DNA of 64,000 nt from Aliiroseovarius sediminis (GTDB lineage Bacteria > Pseudomonadota > Alphaproteobacteria > Rhodobacterales > Rhodobacteraceae). Below the pieces are notes generated by a model that ran no database searches, was not told the DNA's origin, and saw nothing but the letters and a program-made list of their open reading frames with translations. How positions within the stretch are numbered: the first letter of the stretch is position 1; each line of letters opens with the position of its first letter. Location of the stretch: positions 186,001 to 250,000 of the forward strand of contig NZ_JALBYP010000021.1 of assembly GCF_022678485.1 (NCBI RefSeq). The letters are read 5' to 3'. Below, one piece after another: positions 1 through 9,310 of the stretch. A program made the translations under genes and the position numbers.

Positions 1-706
1 CAGCCCGAAGGTCATCCAGAAGCGGGGTGATCATCGTGATTTCGTCCATCCCCATCGCGCCGCCTTCCCCCGCATGGGGGTTCAGCCCGGCCACGGCGAT
101 GCGCGGGGTGGACAGGCTGAAATCGTCGATTAGGGCGCGGTGGGTGGTGCGGATGACTTGTTCCAACCCTTGGCGGGTCAGCGCTTTTGGCACGTCCGAC
201 AGGGCAATATGGATCGTCGCAGGCACGACGCGCAGCCCGTCGCAGGCCAGCATCATCACGACTTCGGCGCCGCCCGCCAGATGTGCCAGAAACTCGGTAT
301 GGCCGGGAAAGGCAAAGCCTGCACCGTCCTGCAGGGCCTTCTTGTGAATGGGGTTGGTGCAGATCGCCAGCGCCTCGCCCTGTTGGGCAAGGTCCACCGC
401 GCGTTCGATGACCCTGACGACCTGCGCCGCATGGTCCGGCTGTGGCTTGCCGGGCGTACGCGGGGGGCCAAAATCATGGGGCATGACGGGCAACGAGGGC
501 GCGTCGAACGCCCCCGTGGGCGCAGAGATTTCCGTGAACGCGGTGCCTGCGGGCAGATGCGCGGGGTCACCGATCAAGAAAAATGGCACCTCGCCTTTCA
601 AGGCAGCAAAGGCCGGGCCTGCAATATCCGGCCCGATGCCAGCAGGCTCGCCCATCGTTAACGCAATTGGTGGCAAGATGGCCTTTGCCGGCGCGGTAGA
701 GGTCAT
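1..706 (-). CDS. pdxA: 4-hydroxythreonine-4-phosphate dehydrogenase, N-terminal part (cut by window edge)
   Basis: Enzyme of the DXP-dependent pyridoxal phosphate pathway, oxidising 4-phosphohydroxy-L-threonine with NAD in the cytosol. The frame is open from ATG at 706 to the left edge, giving 235 residues. I see the family landmarks GEPAGIGPD near residues 19-27, a NPIHKK segment near 118-123, GHTEF near 135-139 and LNPHAGEGG near 208-216. By memory of the E. coli enzyme, H166 and H211 line up with two of the three metal-ligand histidines; the third lies beyond the edge. The ATG overlaps the surA stop as ATGA, so it is the last visible gene of the lptF-lptG-lptD-surA chain and probably translationally coupled to surA. 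Confidence 0.95.
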   Translation of the reverse strand, partial: MTSTAPAKAILPPIALTMGEPAGIGPDIAGPAFAALKGEVPFFLIGDPAHLPAGTAFTEISAPTGAFDAPSLPVMPHDFGPPRTPGKPQPDHAAQVVRVIERAVDLAQQGEALAICTNPIHKKALQDGAGFAFPGHTEFLAHLAGGAEVVMMLACDGLRVVPATIHIALSDVPKALTRQGLEQVIRTTHRALIDDFSLSTPRIAVAGLNPHAGEGGAMGMDEITMITPLLDDLRA

Positions 707-2040
707 TGGCCGGTGTAGTCTTCGATATGCGCGGCTGCCTCCAGCTCTTCCAGATAGGCTGTGGCGTAGCTTTGCAAACGTTGGTTTTGCAACTGGCGCT
801 TGATATCGTCGCGGCTGACGTCTTCGGGCAGGTCACGGGCGCGCGAACACAGCATCAGGAACACGAGGTTCTGACCAGAGGCCGAGGTCAGCGCAGTTGA
901 TACCTCTCCTTCGTCCAGCTTGGCCAGCTCCACCGCATAGCGCGTGGGCACCTGCCCAATGGGCATGGCCTCGCGCTGCAATTGCGCGGGATTTTCGCCG
1001 CCCACAATGCCGAATAGGTCATTACAGGTGTCGGCCCTGCTGCGCAGACGGGCGGCTTCGGCCAGTGTTTGCGCGGTGCGTCCGCCGGGCAGCATAAGCG
1101 TGGCATAGTCAACGGTCACATCCTTGGGGGCGGGGGCGTCGGTTTCCTCCATCGCGCGCAGTTGGAAGATGGCCACGCCGTTCTGAACGGGGATCGGATC
1201 GGTGACATGACCGGGCGCGAGCGGCAGAATTTGCGCGGCAATGGCTGGCGGCAGGTTCGACAGATCCATCCAAGGCATCCGGCCCGACCGCTGCTTCGAG
1301 GGCGCAACCGAATACTGTCGCGCCGCCGCTGAAAACCCGCCCAGCGTCGTGATCTGGCTAAGTTCCGAGGCCCGTGCGTTCGAGCTTTGCATTTGTGCCG
1401 GTGTCTGTGCCGGCAGAATGATTTCCGACAGCAGAACACGCACGCCAGCGCCGGGGCGGGTCAGTGCAAGTTGACGATCAACCTCGTCATCCGTGACCGT
1501 GACGCGTCCGGCGAACCTGGCGCGCACGACGCCGCGCCAGGCGACGCCGGCGGCGACGAAATCGCGGAAGGTTTCTTGCGCGATGCCTGCCTGGGCAAGG
1601 ATCTTTGTGAATGCCTCGATCTCAAGATTGAAGCGACCGGCGAATTCGGTCATGCCTGCCAGCACCTCTTCTGCCGTCGGTTCGACATCGGCTTGCACCG
1701 CAGCTTGGCGTTGCAGGGTTTCGTTGGTCAACTGCTCGATCGCCAGATCGCGCAGGTTGCCGGGCGCTTTCAGGATGGTCAGAAACGCCATGCGCTGCGA
1801 CAGTTCATACGCGGTGATCACGCCGTCATTGACCTTCTTGACCGGGGCAAACAGGTTTTGTGCCATTGCTTGCGGGGCGCCCCACGACATCGCGATCACC
1901 AAACCCACCACAAGCGCCAGTGCGACCCGTTTTGTGCGGTGAAGAGTCTGCCACGTGTTCGTGCGGCTGTTGGTCATACGTTTCACCATGTGTCTGTCCG
2001 ATCTGCTCGTCATCATCTCAATTTCCGGTTTCGGTTCCAT
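703..2040 (-). CDS. surA: SurA-like periplasmic peptidyl-prolyl isomerase/chaperone
   Basis: Periplasmic chaperone for outer-membrane proteins. A hydrophobic segment followed by a cleavage site after the AQAMA-like stretch (about residues 40-60) is a Sec signal peptide; a SurA_N region follows and a parvulin-type PPIase domain lies around residues 190-290, with a weaker second repeat after it. The 445-residue frame starts at 2040, only a few bases after the lptD stop, but that gives an unusually long N-region; ATGs at 2016 (GGAA seven bases upstream), 1989 or 1977 would give a more normal signal peptide, so the true start is unsettled. Being directly behind lptD fits the family role, since LptD is a classic SurA client. 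Confidence 0.9.
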   Translation of the reverse strand: MEPKPEIEMMTSRSDRHMVKRMTNSRTNTWQTLHRTKRVALALVVGLVIAMSWGAPQAMAQNLFAPVKKVNDGVITAYELSQRMAFLTILKAPGNLRDLAIEQLTNETLQRQAAVQADVEPTAEEVLAGMTEFAGRFNLEIEAFTKILAQAGIAQETFRDFVAAGVAWRGVVRARFAGRVTVTDDEVDRQLALTRPGAGVRVLLSEIILPAQTPAQMQSSNARASELSQITTLGGFSAAARQYSVAPSKQRSGRMPWMDLSNLPPAIAAQILPLAPGHVTDPIPVQNGVAIFQLRAMEETDAPAPKDVTVDYATLMLPGGRTAQTLAEAARLRSRADTCNDLFGIVGGENPAQLQREAMPIGQVPTRYAVELAKLDEGEVSTALTSASGQNLVFLMLCSRARDLPEDVSRDDIKRQLQNQRLQSYATAYLEELEAAAHIEDYTGQ

Positions 2041-2049
2041 CCCACCTGA

Positions 2050-4206
2050 TCAGCCGCCGCATTTATGCGTGGTTCTGCTGCGCGCACCGCCAAACCCGGT
2101 CAGTTCGACCTTAAGGCCGAAATCTGTCGTTGGCGTCACATTAGTCGAGGATGTGAAACGACGCGAGAGGGAAACATCCACAAAAAGGCATTCATTTTGA
2201 TACTGCAGCCCAAGACCCGCACGGGTGGCCTGATTTTCCTGCAGATCGAAGCTGCCATCGGCCGAGACCTTCCAGAAGTCACTGACCTGATAGGCTCCGT
2301 CCAATCGCAGCTCGTGCGTGGGGTCGGGGCGGTTTTCGGCGATGTCCTCGACCACCCAGATATGGGCGGCGCTGATCTGGAAATCCTCGTCCAGATACGC
2401 GGCGCGGGTTTCCGACTTGGTCAGGCTCAGATCGTCACCCACAAGGGCGCGACCCTGAAAGGCGAAGCGGCCCCCGATGTTGACATGCCCGCCCAGAAGC
2501 CAATCGGACTGGTCGCCCGCAAGGCCCGAGGCGTCGGTGAACTGGTCGATCCCACCTTCCCGAAAAACCCGGCCAGCGCCCAGCGTGAAGGCCCAGCCCG
2601 ACGGCGAATGGCGTGTCCAGTTCAACCCGAAGGCGGCGCGTGCACCATCCTCGCGCCGGTCCTGTCCGGGGAAGCGGCTGAGGTCGAACAGGTTTGCCTC
2701 GTCAAACTCGACAAAGACGCTGTCCTCGTTCGGGATGTCGGCGCCGACCTGTTCGGACCACGCGATATGGGCGATCGGCTCGACGATATCCACTGCGCCC
2801 GAGGCAGCGACCCGCGACAGGGGCCAGCGCAGGGTGAGACCGGCTGACGGTGCCGCGAAGCTCTGCTCGGAATCGAACCGGCTGTCCTGTTCGATCCAAT
2901 AAACGTTGGCGTCCACCCCCGCTTCGGCCTGAATAAGCAGCCCGACAGGCCCGATCCAGTCGCGCGTCCAGGTCAGCCCGGCACCCATTCGCGCCACATC
3001 GCGGCCCAGAATATCAGCGGTGCTTTCGCGAAAATTGGCCTGCCATGACAGCGTGCCGCGCATCTCGCCCCCGAGCCAGCTTGGAAACAAGCGGCGTTCA
3101 TAAAACGCGTCGATCTGGGCAAAAGGCAACTGATCGGAAATCAATAGTTCGGATTCGCGCAGCGTGTCATAGCGGGTGATGCCGCCGAACACGAATTCGT
3201 CACGCCGCGCACGCATCACGTTGACCGTGCTGCGCAACCTGTCCTGATCGGAATAGCCGTAATCCAGCAAATAGCCGGGGTCAGAGGCCTCTTGCACCTC
3301 GAACCGCAGGGTGTAATCGCGGGGCAGGGCGAAGGTGCCTTCGCCAAAGACGTAAAATCGGGTTTCATCATCGGGCAAGATGGTGTCGCGGCTGATCGCG
3401 CCGGTAAATGCGATGTCGCCAGCACGAAACGCCTGCCGGTATCGCCACTCAAGTGTCGTGGTCTTGGCGGCCAGAAATGGTGATAGGGTCACGTCGGCAT
3501 GATTGCCCAGACGCAGGAAATACGGCACGCTGACGCCCAGCCCAAGGGTCGAGCTGGTGCGAATCTGTGGCGGCAGAAAGCCCGATGCGCGTTTCAGGGT
3601 AGGGTCGGGAAGCCGCAGGCGCGGCAGGTAAAAGATCGGCACATCCGCCACACGAAGCTGCGCGCCATGGAAATACAACTGCCGCGCTTTTTCGTCATGC
3701 ACCACGCGGTCGGCCCGGATTTGCCACAGGGGCACGGGGTTGGCCGCGCAGACCTGACAGGATGACGCCGCGACGCGGCTCATCTGGGTATAACGCCCGT
3801 CGATTCGATTGATCTGGGCGGCAGCGATTTGCAGTTGCTGGTCCAGCACCAGACGGGCGCTGGTCAGGATGCCGTTGCGCAGGTCCGACGACAGTTCAGC
3901 CGCTTGGGCGACCAACACTGTGCCATCCTCGCGGCTTATGGCGATGGGACCTTCGATCGTCAGCGTATCGGTCGATCTGTCATAGGTGACGCGGCGCGCG
4001 GTCAGGCGCGTGCCTTCATACAGGACCACCACATTGCCTTGCGCGATCAGGGCGTCGTTGCCCTCGACCCGCACCTGATCGGCGATCAGGCTGGCCTGAC
4101 CGGCGAAGGCGACACCGGCGCAAAGGGCCAAAGCCCCGGTGGCGACGGCCAGGCCAAGCCACGCTGCCGACACACCGGCGCGAAGTCTGCGCATCAGGTC
4201 CATCAT
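2050..4206 (-). CDS. lptD: LPS assembly outer-membrane protein LptD
   Basis: Outer-membrane beta-barrel that, with LptE, inserts lipopolysaccharide into the outer leaflet. From ATG 4206 it is 718 residues: a signal peptide ending in a FAG-like site, an OstA/LptA-like beta-jellyroll (roughly residues 30-140), then the LptD barrel. Cysteines sit in a CQVC pair after the jellyroll and in the last strands (an ECLF segment and a terminal KCGG), a layout recalling the inter-domain disulfides of E. coli LptD. A longer frame opens at 4269 but ATG 4206 overlaps the lptG stop as ATGA and places the hydrophobic core near the N-terminus, so I use it. It sits between lptG and surA. Confidence 0.93.
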   Translation of the reverse strand: MMDLMRRLRAGVSAAWLGLAVATGALALCAGVAFAGQASLIADQVRVEGNDALIAQGNVVVLYEGTRLTARRVTYDRSTDTLTIEGPIAISREDGTVLVAQAAELSSDLRNGILTSARLVLDQQLQIAAAQINRIDGRYTQMSRVAASSCQVCAANPVPLWQIRADRVVHDEKARQLYFHGAQLRVADVPIFYLPRLRLPDPTLKRASGFLPPQIRTSSTLGLGVSVPYFLRLGNHADVTLSPFLAAKTTTLEWRYRQAFRAGDIAFTGAISRDTILPDDETRFYVFGEGTFALPRDYTLRFEVQEASDPGYLLDYGYSDQDRLRSTVNVMRARRDEFVFGGITRYDTLRESELLISDQLPFAQIDAFYERRLFPSWLGGEMRGTLSWQANFRESTADILGRDVARMGAGLTWTRDWIGPVGLLIQAEAGVDANVYWIEQDSRFDSEQSFAAPSAGLTLRWPLSRVAASGAVDIVEPIAHIAWSEQVGADIPNEDSVFVEFDEANLFDLSRFPGQDRREDGARAAFGLNWTRHSPSGWAFTLGAGRVFREGGIDQFTDASGLAGDQSDWLLGGHVNIGGRFAFQGRALVGDDLSLTKSETRAAYLDEDFQISAAHIWVVEDIAENRPDPTHELRLDGAYQVSDFWKVSADGSFDLQENQATRAGLGLQYQNECLFVDVSLSRRFTSSTNVTPTTDFGLKVELTGFGGARSRTTHKCGG

Positions 4207-5300
4207 CCGTCCTCCAGATGCAACAGGATGCCCATGGGCATCATGATCGCGGCAATGGGCGGCACCCATGCGGCCAAAAGCACGGGGATTTGCCCGTTCT
4301 CTCCCAATATCTGCGCGAAGTTGCGGATGAAATAGGCGCCAAACCCCATCATCAGCGCAAACAGCACCATGATCCCGGTGCGCCCAAACCGCGTGTGGCG
4401 CATCGTGAATCCTGCGCCGATCAATACCATCGCGACGAGGAACAGGGGCGTTGCCAGCTCCATCTGGAACCAGACGCGATGCGCGCGGGACGAGAAGCCT
4501 GCGGCCTCCAACTGGCGGATGAACCCCGGCAGATCCCAGATCGAGATTGAGCTGGGCTTGCCGAAACTGTCGCGGATCTGGTCCTGCGTCAGGTTCGAGG
4601 TAATGGCGTAGTCGCCATACGCTTGCGCCTCAAGCTCGGGGTTGTCGGCGTTTTCCAAGTCCCAGACCTTGGCATCGGTCAGCGACCACTGGCCGGGTTC
4701 CAACTTTGCCTTGCCCGCTTCGATCCGCAGGGTGGGCAGACCATCGGGGGCGAACGAGAAGAAGGTGACGCCGGACAGATGTGTGCCCTCAAGGTCCGAT
4801 CGTGTGGCGTGGATCACGGTTTGCCCGTCTTCGTTGCCTTGCCTCAGCCACACCCCTTCGGGCGAGATGGACAGGACAGACCCGCCCGTGCCCTTCAGTT
4901 GCGAGGCGACGCGGGCGTGCTTTTTTGACGTCGCTGCGGCGATCGGGTTGCCAACTGCCACCGCGATCATCCCGAATATAAACACCGTCAGCGCAGGCGA
5001 GATCAACGTTTGCAGTGCTGATCGGCCGGCTGCCCGGGTTACAACCATTTCCGAACTGCGTGCAAGGCTCAGGAACATCCACAGCGTCGACAGAATGACA
5101 ATCAGGGGCAGGATGCGGTAAATCCAGACCGGGGCGTTCAAAAGCGTCAGGCCCAGAATGTTGCCGAATCCCACCGCTGCCGCGTCAAACCGGCGCATGC
5201 TTTCCACCATGTCCAGAAGCACAAAGATGATCCCAAGCACGACCAGCATGGTCAGAAACGCGGTCAGGAAACGGCGGGCGATGTAAAGGTGCAGCTTCAT
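4203..5300 (-). CDS. lptG: LPS export permease LptG
   Basis: One of the two membrane subunits of the LptB2FG ABC exporter that extracts LPS from the inner membrane. The 365-residue protein has three N-terminal membrane helices (about 12-32, 60-80, 98-118), a periplasmic jellyroll, and three C-terminal helices, which is the YjgP/YjgQ family plan. The open frame extends upstream to 5552 but those extra residues are Arg/His-rich and overlap lptF; ATG 5300 overlaps the lptF stop as ATGA and begins MKLHLYIARRF, directly before the first helix. lptB is not in the window. Confidence 0.95.
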   Translation of the reverse strand: MKLHLYIARRFLTAFLTMLVVLGIIFVLLDMVESMRRFDAAAVGFGNILGLTLLNAPVWIYRILPLIVILSTLWMFLSLARSSEMVVTRAAGRSALQTLISPALTVFIFGMIAVAVGNPIAAATSKKHARVASQLKGTGGSVLSISPEGVWLRQGNEDGQTVIHATRSDLEGTHLSGVTFFSFAPDGLPTLRIEAGKAKLEPGQWSLTDAKVWDLENADNPELEAQAYGDYAITSNLTQDQIRDSFGKPSSISIWDLPGFIRQLEAAGFSSRAHRVWFQMELATPLFLVAMVLIGAGFTMRHTRFGRTGIMVLFALMMGFGAYFIRNFAQILGENGQIPVLLAAWVPPIAAIMMPMGILLHLEDG

Positions 5301-6472
5301 GCGGTGCCTCCGACGGGCTGGGGGTCTTCGCCGCGGGCCAATGCGCGCAGGGTGCGCCGCCGTATGCGCAGATCGCGTGGCGATGGGCGGCTGGCAAGGA
5401 TCAGCACCACGATGTTGAACACCGCGCCAACGCCCGTGGCGACATAGACGAGCCACAGCGCGCTGTCGCTGCGCCGTGCCATGTCCAGCATCGTATTGTC
5501 CAGCGTCTGCAACAGTGCCACCGTTCCCAGCGCCAGCACCACCTGTCGCCACAACCCGAACCGGCTGAAGCCCGCCACGATCAGCATGGAAAACCCGCTG
5601 AGCGCGGTAACAACGGAATAAAGCGCCTGAGCATTGCGAAAATGCCCCTCGGCCCGCAACGCGGCCCGGGTTTCGCCGGTTTCCTCAAGCGTCGTGTCGG
5701 GCGGGTCCAGAAGTTCGGGCGTGTAGATCTGCGTCACGGCACGATTGCCAATGACGGGGCCTGCCATCAACGCCGATATGTCATAGGTAAAATTCTTGAA
5801 CCCGGTGGTCGACAGCCTTTGCGTTTTTGTGTTCAGAACCTGCGCCAGACCGTCAAACATGATCAGACGCGGGCCTGCATCGGTGCGCAGGATCAGTGCC
5901 TTCTTGGCGGTATAGGTATATTTCTGCCCCGCTTCGCGTTCGTCGGACAGAAAGATATCCTGCAACTCGCCGGCTGCACTGATTTCGCGAATATAAAGCG
6001 TCATCCCCTTGACGGGGTGGACGAAGCTGCCTTCGGTCAGAAAACGCGCGGTGATGTTTTCCGACACCTCGGCTTGGCGTTCGGCAAAGCGAAGCTGGCT
6101 CATCGGGACCAGTACATGGGTCAGGACCAACATGAACAGCGCCGTGAACAGGCCAAAGATCAGCACCGGGCGGGCCAGCCGAAAGGGGCCAAACCCTGCC
6201 GCCTGCGCCACCACCAGCTCGCTTTCCGAATTCAGGCGGTTGGTGACTGATACAGAGGCGGCAAAAGACGCAATCGGTATGATGAACACGATCACGCCGG
6301 GCACGATCATCGCCGAGAATTCCAGAAACACCAGTGCGGTCTGGCCGCTGGCAATCAGCTTGTCAAACAGCAGAACCGCCCGGTTCACCCAAAACAGCAA
6401 AACCAGCACCAGCCCGTAAAAGCCAAACAGCATGACAAGCTGCGACAGCATATAGCGGTCGAATCTGGCCAT
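5297..6472 (-). CDS. lptF: LPS export permease LptF
   Basis: Partner of LptG in the LptB2FG LPS exporter. It has 391 residues, with helices near 13-33, 54-76 and 100-120, a periplasmic domain around 130-260, and three helices near 270-360. The start MARFDRYMLSQL is the usual family N-terminus. It is the first gene of the minus-strand envelope operon; the 131-bp region to pepA at 6604 must hold both divergent promoters. The C-terminal tail after the last helix is Arg-rich and cytoplasmic. Confidence 0.95.
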   Translation of the reverse strand: MARFDRYMLSQLVMLFGFYGLVLVLLFWVNRAVLLFDKLIASGQTALVFLEFSAMIVPGVIVFIIPIASFAASVSVTNRLNSESELVVAQAAGFGPFRLARPVLIFGLFTALFMLVLTHVLVPMSQLRFAERQAEVSENITARFLTEGSFVHPVKGMTLYIREISAAGELQDIFLSDEREAGQKYTYTAKKALILRTDAGPRLIMFDGLAQVLNTKTQRLSTTGFKNFTYDISALMAGPVIGNRAVTQIYTPELLDPPDTTLEETGETRAALRAEGHFRNAQALYSVVTALSGFSMLIVAGFSRFGLWRQVVLALGTVALLQTLDNTMLDMARRSDSALWLVYVATGVGAVFNIVVLILASRPSPRDLRIRRRTLRALARGEDPQPVGGTA

Positions 6473-6603
6473 TTTTTCCCCGTTTCACCCCATATCTTGT
6501 GGTCTGTTTTCTAGCCGATCCCGGCGCCGGGGAAAACTGCTATCTGGTCAATCCGGGCATGGCTGGGTAGGAAAGGCAAAAGATTGCTTGAAAGGAATGC
6601 CGC

Positions 6604-8082
6604 ATGACGACCCCGATCCAGCCTGTTTTCAGTGAAGTGAACCTTGATGCCATTGGCGAACATGAAGGCCGCGTGGCGGTGGTTCTGTCTGAGCCCGGCA
6701 AGCTCCACCCAGCAGCGCGCCGTGTCAACAAGCTGACGCGCGGTGCCCTTCTGCGCTTCGCCGAAAGCGAAGCGTTCGAGAAGATGAAAGACGGCGACAC
6801 CCATGAACTGGCTTTTCCCACGGGGATGAATGCCGAGGCCGTGCAGGTCGTGCGCTTGGCCCCGCGTGCTGACCTGACACTTGCGCGCAAGGCTGGTGGC
6901 GCCATCGGCAAAGCTATGGCGGGCAAGGATGTTCTGGTTCTGGCAGGCCCCTTGAAACACGCGGACGAGCTTGCTTTGGGCGTCGTCCTGCGCGCCTATG
7001 CCTTCACCGACCACAAATCGGACAAGAATGCGAAGGATAAGGTGGGTGGCAACCTGGAGCTAATGGTGTCGAGGGTCGATCAGTATGACGGTGCGGCCGA
7101 CCGGATTGCCGCGCTGAGCGAGGGTGTGTTTTTCACTCGCGATCTGGTCAACGAACCCGCCAACGTCCTGACCACCACCGAATTTGCCGACCGGCTGGCC
7201 GACCTGAAGACGCTGGGCGTCAAGGTCAAAATACTGGACGAGGCCGAGCTTGAGACACTGGGAATGCGCGCGCTGCTGGCCGTCGGGCAGGGGTCCGAGT
7301 CGCCCTCGAAGGTGGTTGTCATGGAATGGATGGGCGGCGAAAAGGATATCGCGCCGCTGGCGTTGGTGGGCAAGGGCGTTGTGTTTGACACCGGTGGCAT
7401 CAGTCTGAAACCCGGCGCTGGCATGGAAGACATGACAATGGACATGGGCGGTGCGGGCACCGTGGCCGGCGTGATGAAAACACTTGCCACCCGCAAAGCC
7501 AAGGCCAACGTGGTCGGACTTGTCGGGCTGGTCGAAAACATGCCCGACGGACGTGCGCAACGTCCCGGTGATATCGTCACCTCGATGAAGGGCGATACGA
7601 TCGAGGTGATCAACACCGACGCCGAAGGGCGGCTCGTGCTGTGTGACGTCATGTGGTACGCGCAGCAGGAATATAAACCTGCGGGCATGATCGACCTTGC
7701 GACCCTGACCGGCGCCATCATTATCGGCTTGGGGAACGAAAACACGGGTGCCTTCTCGAATGACGACACCCTGTGCGACGGGCTGCTGGACGCCGCGAAA
7801 TCCGAGGGCGAGGGCGCATGGCGGATGCCGATGGGCCCCGGCTATGACCAGCTGATCAAATCGCACAAGGCGGACATGAAAAACGTTGGCGGGCGGGCTG
7901 CGGGCTCGATCACCGCCGCGCAATTCCTTGGCCGCTTCGTCAAGGAAGGCCAGCCGTGGATTCATCTGGATATCGCCGGCACCGCGCAGGTGGATAAGGA
8001 CGGGCCGTTGGCACCCAAGGGCGCGACCGGCTGGGGCGTTCTAACCCTGAACCGTCTGGTCCAGGACATGTTCGAGGCCTGA
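6604..8082 (+). CDS. pepA: Leucyl aminopeptidase (M17)
   Basis: Cytosolic di-metal aminopeptidase that removes N-terminal residues from peptides. At 492 residues it has normal family length. The C-terminal catalytic domain carries the VGKGVVFDTGG segment near residues 257-267 and the M17 signature NTDAEGRL at residues 337-344, which provides metal and substrate contacts. An AAAGGA ribosome-binding site lies about 8 bases before ATG 6604. It is divergent from lptF and followed after 4 bp by holC, a frequent pairing in proteobacteria. Confidence 0.97.
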   Translation: MTTPIQPVFSEVNLDAIGEHEGRVAVVLSEPGKLHPAARRVNKLTRGALLRFAESEAFEKMKDGDTHELAFPTGMNAEAVQVVRLAPRADLTLARKAGGAIGKAMAGKDVLVLAGPLKHADELALGVVLRAYAFTDHKSDKNAKDKVGGNLELMVSRVDQYDGAADRIAALSEGVFFTRDLVNEPANVLTTTEFADRLADLKTLGVKVKILDEAELETLGMRALLAVGQGSESPSKVVVMEWMGGEKDIAPLALVGKGVVFDTGGISLKPGAGMEDMTMDMGGAGTVAGVMKTLATRKAKANVVGLVGLVENMPDGRAQRPGDIVTSMKGDTIEVINTDAEGRLVLCDVMWYAQQEYKPAGMIDLATLTGAIIIGLGNENTGAFSNDDTLCDGLLDAAKSEGEGAWRMPMGPGYDQLIKSHKADMKNVGGRAAGSITAAQFLGRFVKEGQPWIHLDIAGTAQVDKDGPLAPKGATGWGVLTLNRLVQDMFEA

Positions 8083-8086
8083 TGGC

Positions 8087-8599
8087 ATGACCGACGCGGC
8101 AGCGGATAAATCGGGCGGGCAGGGCGCGCAGGATAAAACAGGCGGCGAGGTCCTGTTCTATCACATGACGCGCAGCCCGCTTGAGGCCACGCTGCCAGCA
8201 CTGTTGCAAAAATCGCTGAGCGCAGGCTGGACGGTCTGCGTTCGCGGCACCGATGCAGGGCGGATGACATGGCTGGACGAACGGCTGTGGACCACCACCG
8301 ATGACGGCTTCCTGCCGCACGGGCAGGCGGGCGGGCCGCATGACGCCGACCAACCGGTTCTTTTGACAACCGATAGTGACTTTCCCAACGCTGCCAACAC
8401 TTTGATCGCGGTGGATGGCGCATTGGTCAGCGCGGATGAAATGACCCGCCTGACCCGCGTCAGCATATTGTTTGACGGCAACGACCCCGATGCCGTTGCT
8501 CATGCTAGATCACAATGGAAAGAGGTAGTCGCGGCAGGTTGCACCGCGAAATACTGGAGCCAGGAAAGTGGCCGGTGGGAGATGAAGGCAAGCTCGTAA
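8087..8599 (+). CDS. holC: DNA polymerase III chi subunit
   Basis: Chi is the clamp-loader accessory subunit that contacts single-stranded DNA-binding protein. The 170-residue product has an unusual 20-residue Gly/Asp/Lys-rich N-terminal extension before the family start (EVLFYHMT). The typical LWTTTDDGFLPHG motif, the PVLL strand and the FDGNDP strand-turn are all visible. ATG 8087 lies 4 bp after the pepA stop; the extension could mean that the real start is internal, but no convincing internal ATG with a ribosome-binding site is visible before the conserved region. Confidence 0.9.
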   Translation: MTDAAADKSGGQGAQDKTGGEVLFYHMTRSPLEATLPALLQKSLSAGWTVCVRGTDAGRMTWLDERLWTTTDDGFLPHGQAGGPHDADQPVLLTTDSDFPNAANTLIAVDGALVSADEMTRLTRVSILFDGNDPDAVAHARSQWKEVVAAGCTAKYWSQESGRWEMKASS

Positions 8600-8628
8600 C
8601 CACCCGTTTTTTCGATGAAAAGTGACGG

Positions 8629-9210
8629 CTATCGTGTCAGGATCAGCTTGTCGCTCAAAATCTCAATTTTCTCGAACCGTTGCAAATAATCATTGCCCAG
8701 AAGCGACCCCGGCATTTCGCCGTCATTCACCCAGACCTCGACCCCGTAATCCATGATGCCCAAAAGCTCGACCCGCGCGATACGGGCGGGGGCGGTGCGC
8801 ACGGGGCCATTCGCGCTCATCGCGCGACCGAAAAAGCGTAGCGCGTCCATCTGAACACCTGCTTTCAAGGCATCCTCTTTCGTCAGGACGATCTGGCTGG
8901 CACCGGTATCGATGACAAAGTCGACGGGCTGCCCGTTCATCAAAAGGGTTGCATAGAAATGCCCGTCAAAGGCGCGCGGCAAGACGATCTGCCCGGTTTC
9001 CTGCACCACGCTTTGGCGCGGCGAGATGTCGTTGCGGATGTCGTTCCACAGCCCAACACCCGCCAACGCGCCAACGAAAATCAGCGCCCAGATCAGGGCA
9101 TGACGCAGGGTTTGACCGATGTTCTTGCGGTTTTCGGCAATGAAATACCCACCAATCGCCGCCAGAAGCAGCGTGAAATAGGCTATCCGGGCATAGTCAT
9201 CGCCGGTCAT
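8629..9210 (-). CDS. Membrane-anchored retropepsin-like aspartic protease (TIGR02281 type)
   Basis: A 193-residue protein with two N-terminal hydrophobic helices (about 8-25 and 37-55) and a C-terminal single-lobe aspartic protease domain. The catalytic triplet is D101-T102-G103 within VIDTGAS, and there is a LGNDYL segment near the C-terminus as in clan AA retropepsins. Proteins of this type are common in Rhodobacteraceae; their substrates are unknown to me. A single lobe implies that it works as a dimer. It is convergent with holC, with 29 bp between the stops. Confidence 0.85.
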   Translation of the reverse strand: MTGDDYARIAYFTLLLAAIGGYFIAENRKNIGQTLRHALIWALIFVGALAGVGLWNDIRNDISPRQSVVQETGQIVLPRAFDGHFYATLLMNGQPVDFVIDTGASQIVLTKEDALKAGVQMDALRFFGRAMSANGPVRTAPARIARVELLGIMDYGVEVWVNDGEMPGSLLGNDYLQRFEKIEILSDKLILTR

Positions 9211-9310
9211 CGTGATCTCCGTACATCCCTTTGATCAAGATATAGGAACGCGCGCACAGGATGTCACCCGGTCGTCTTGGGTCAGGTGCGGATTGGGTAT
9301 ATGAGCCGCG

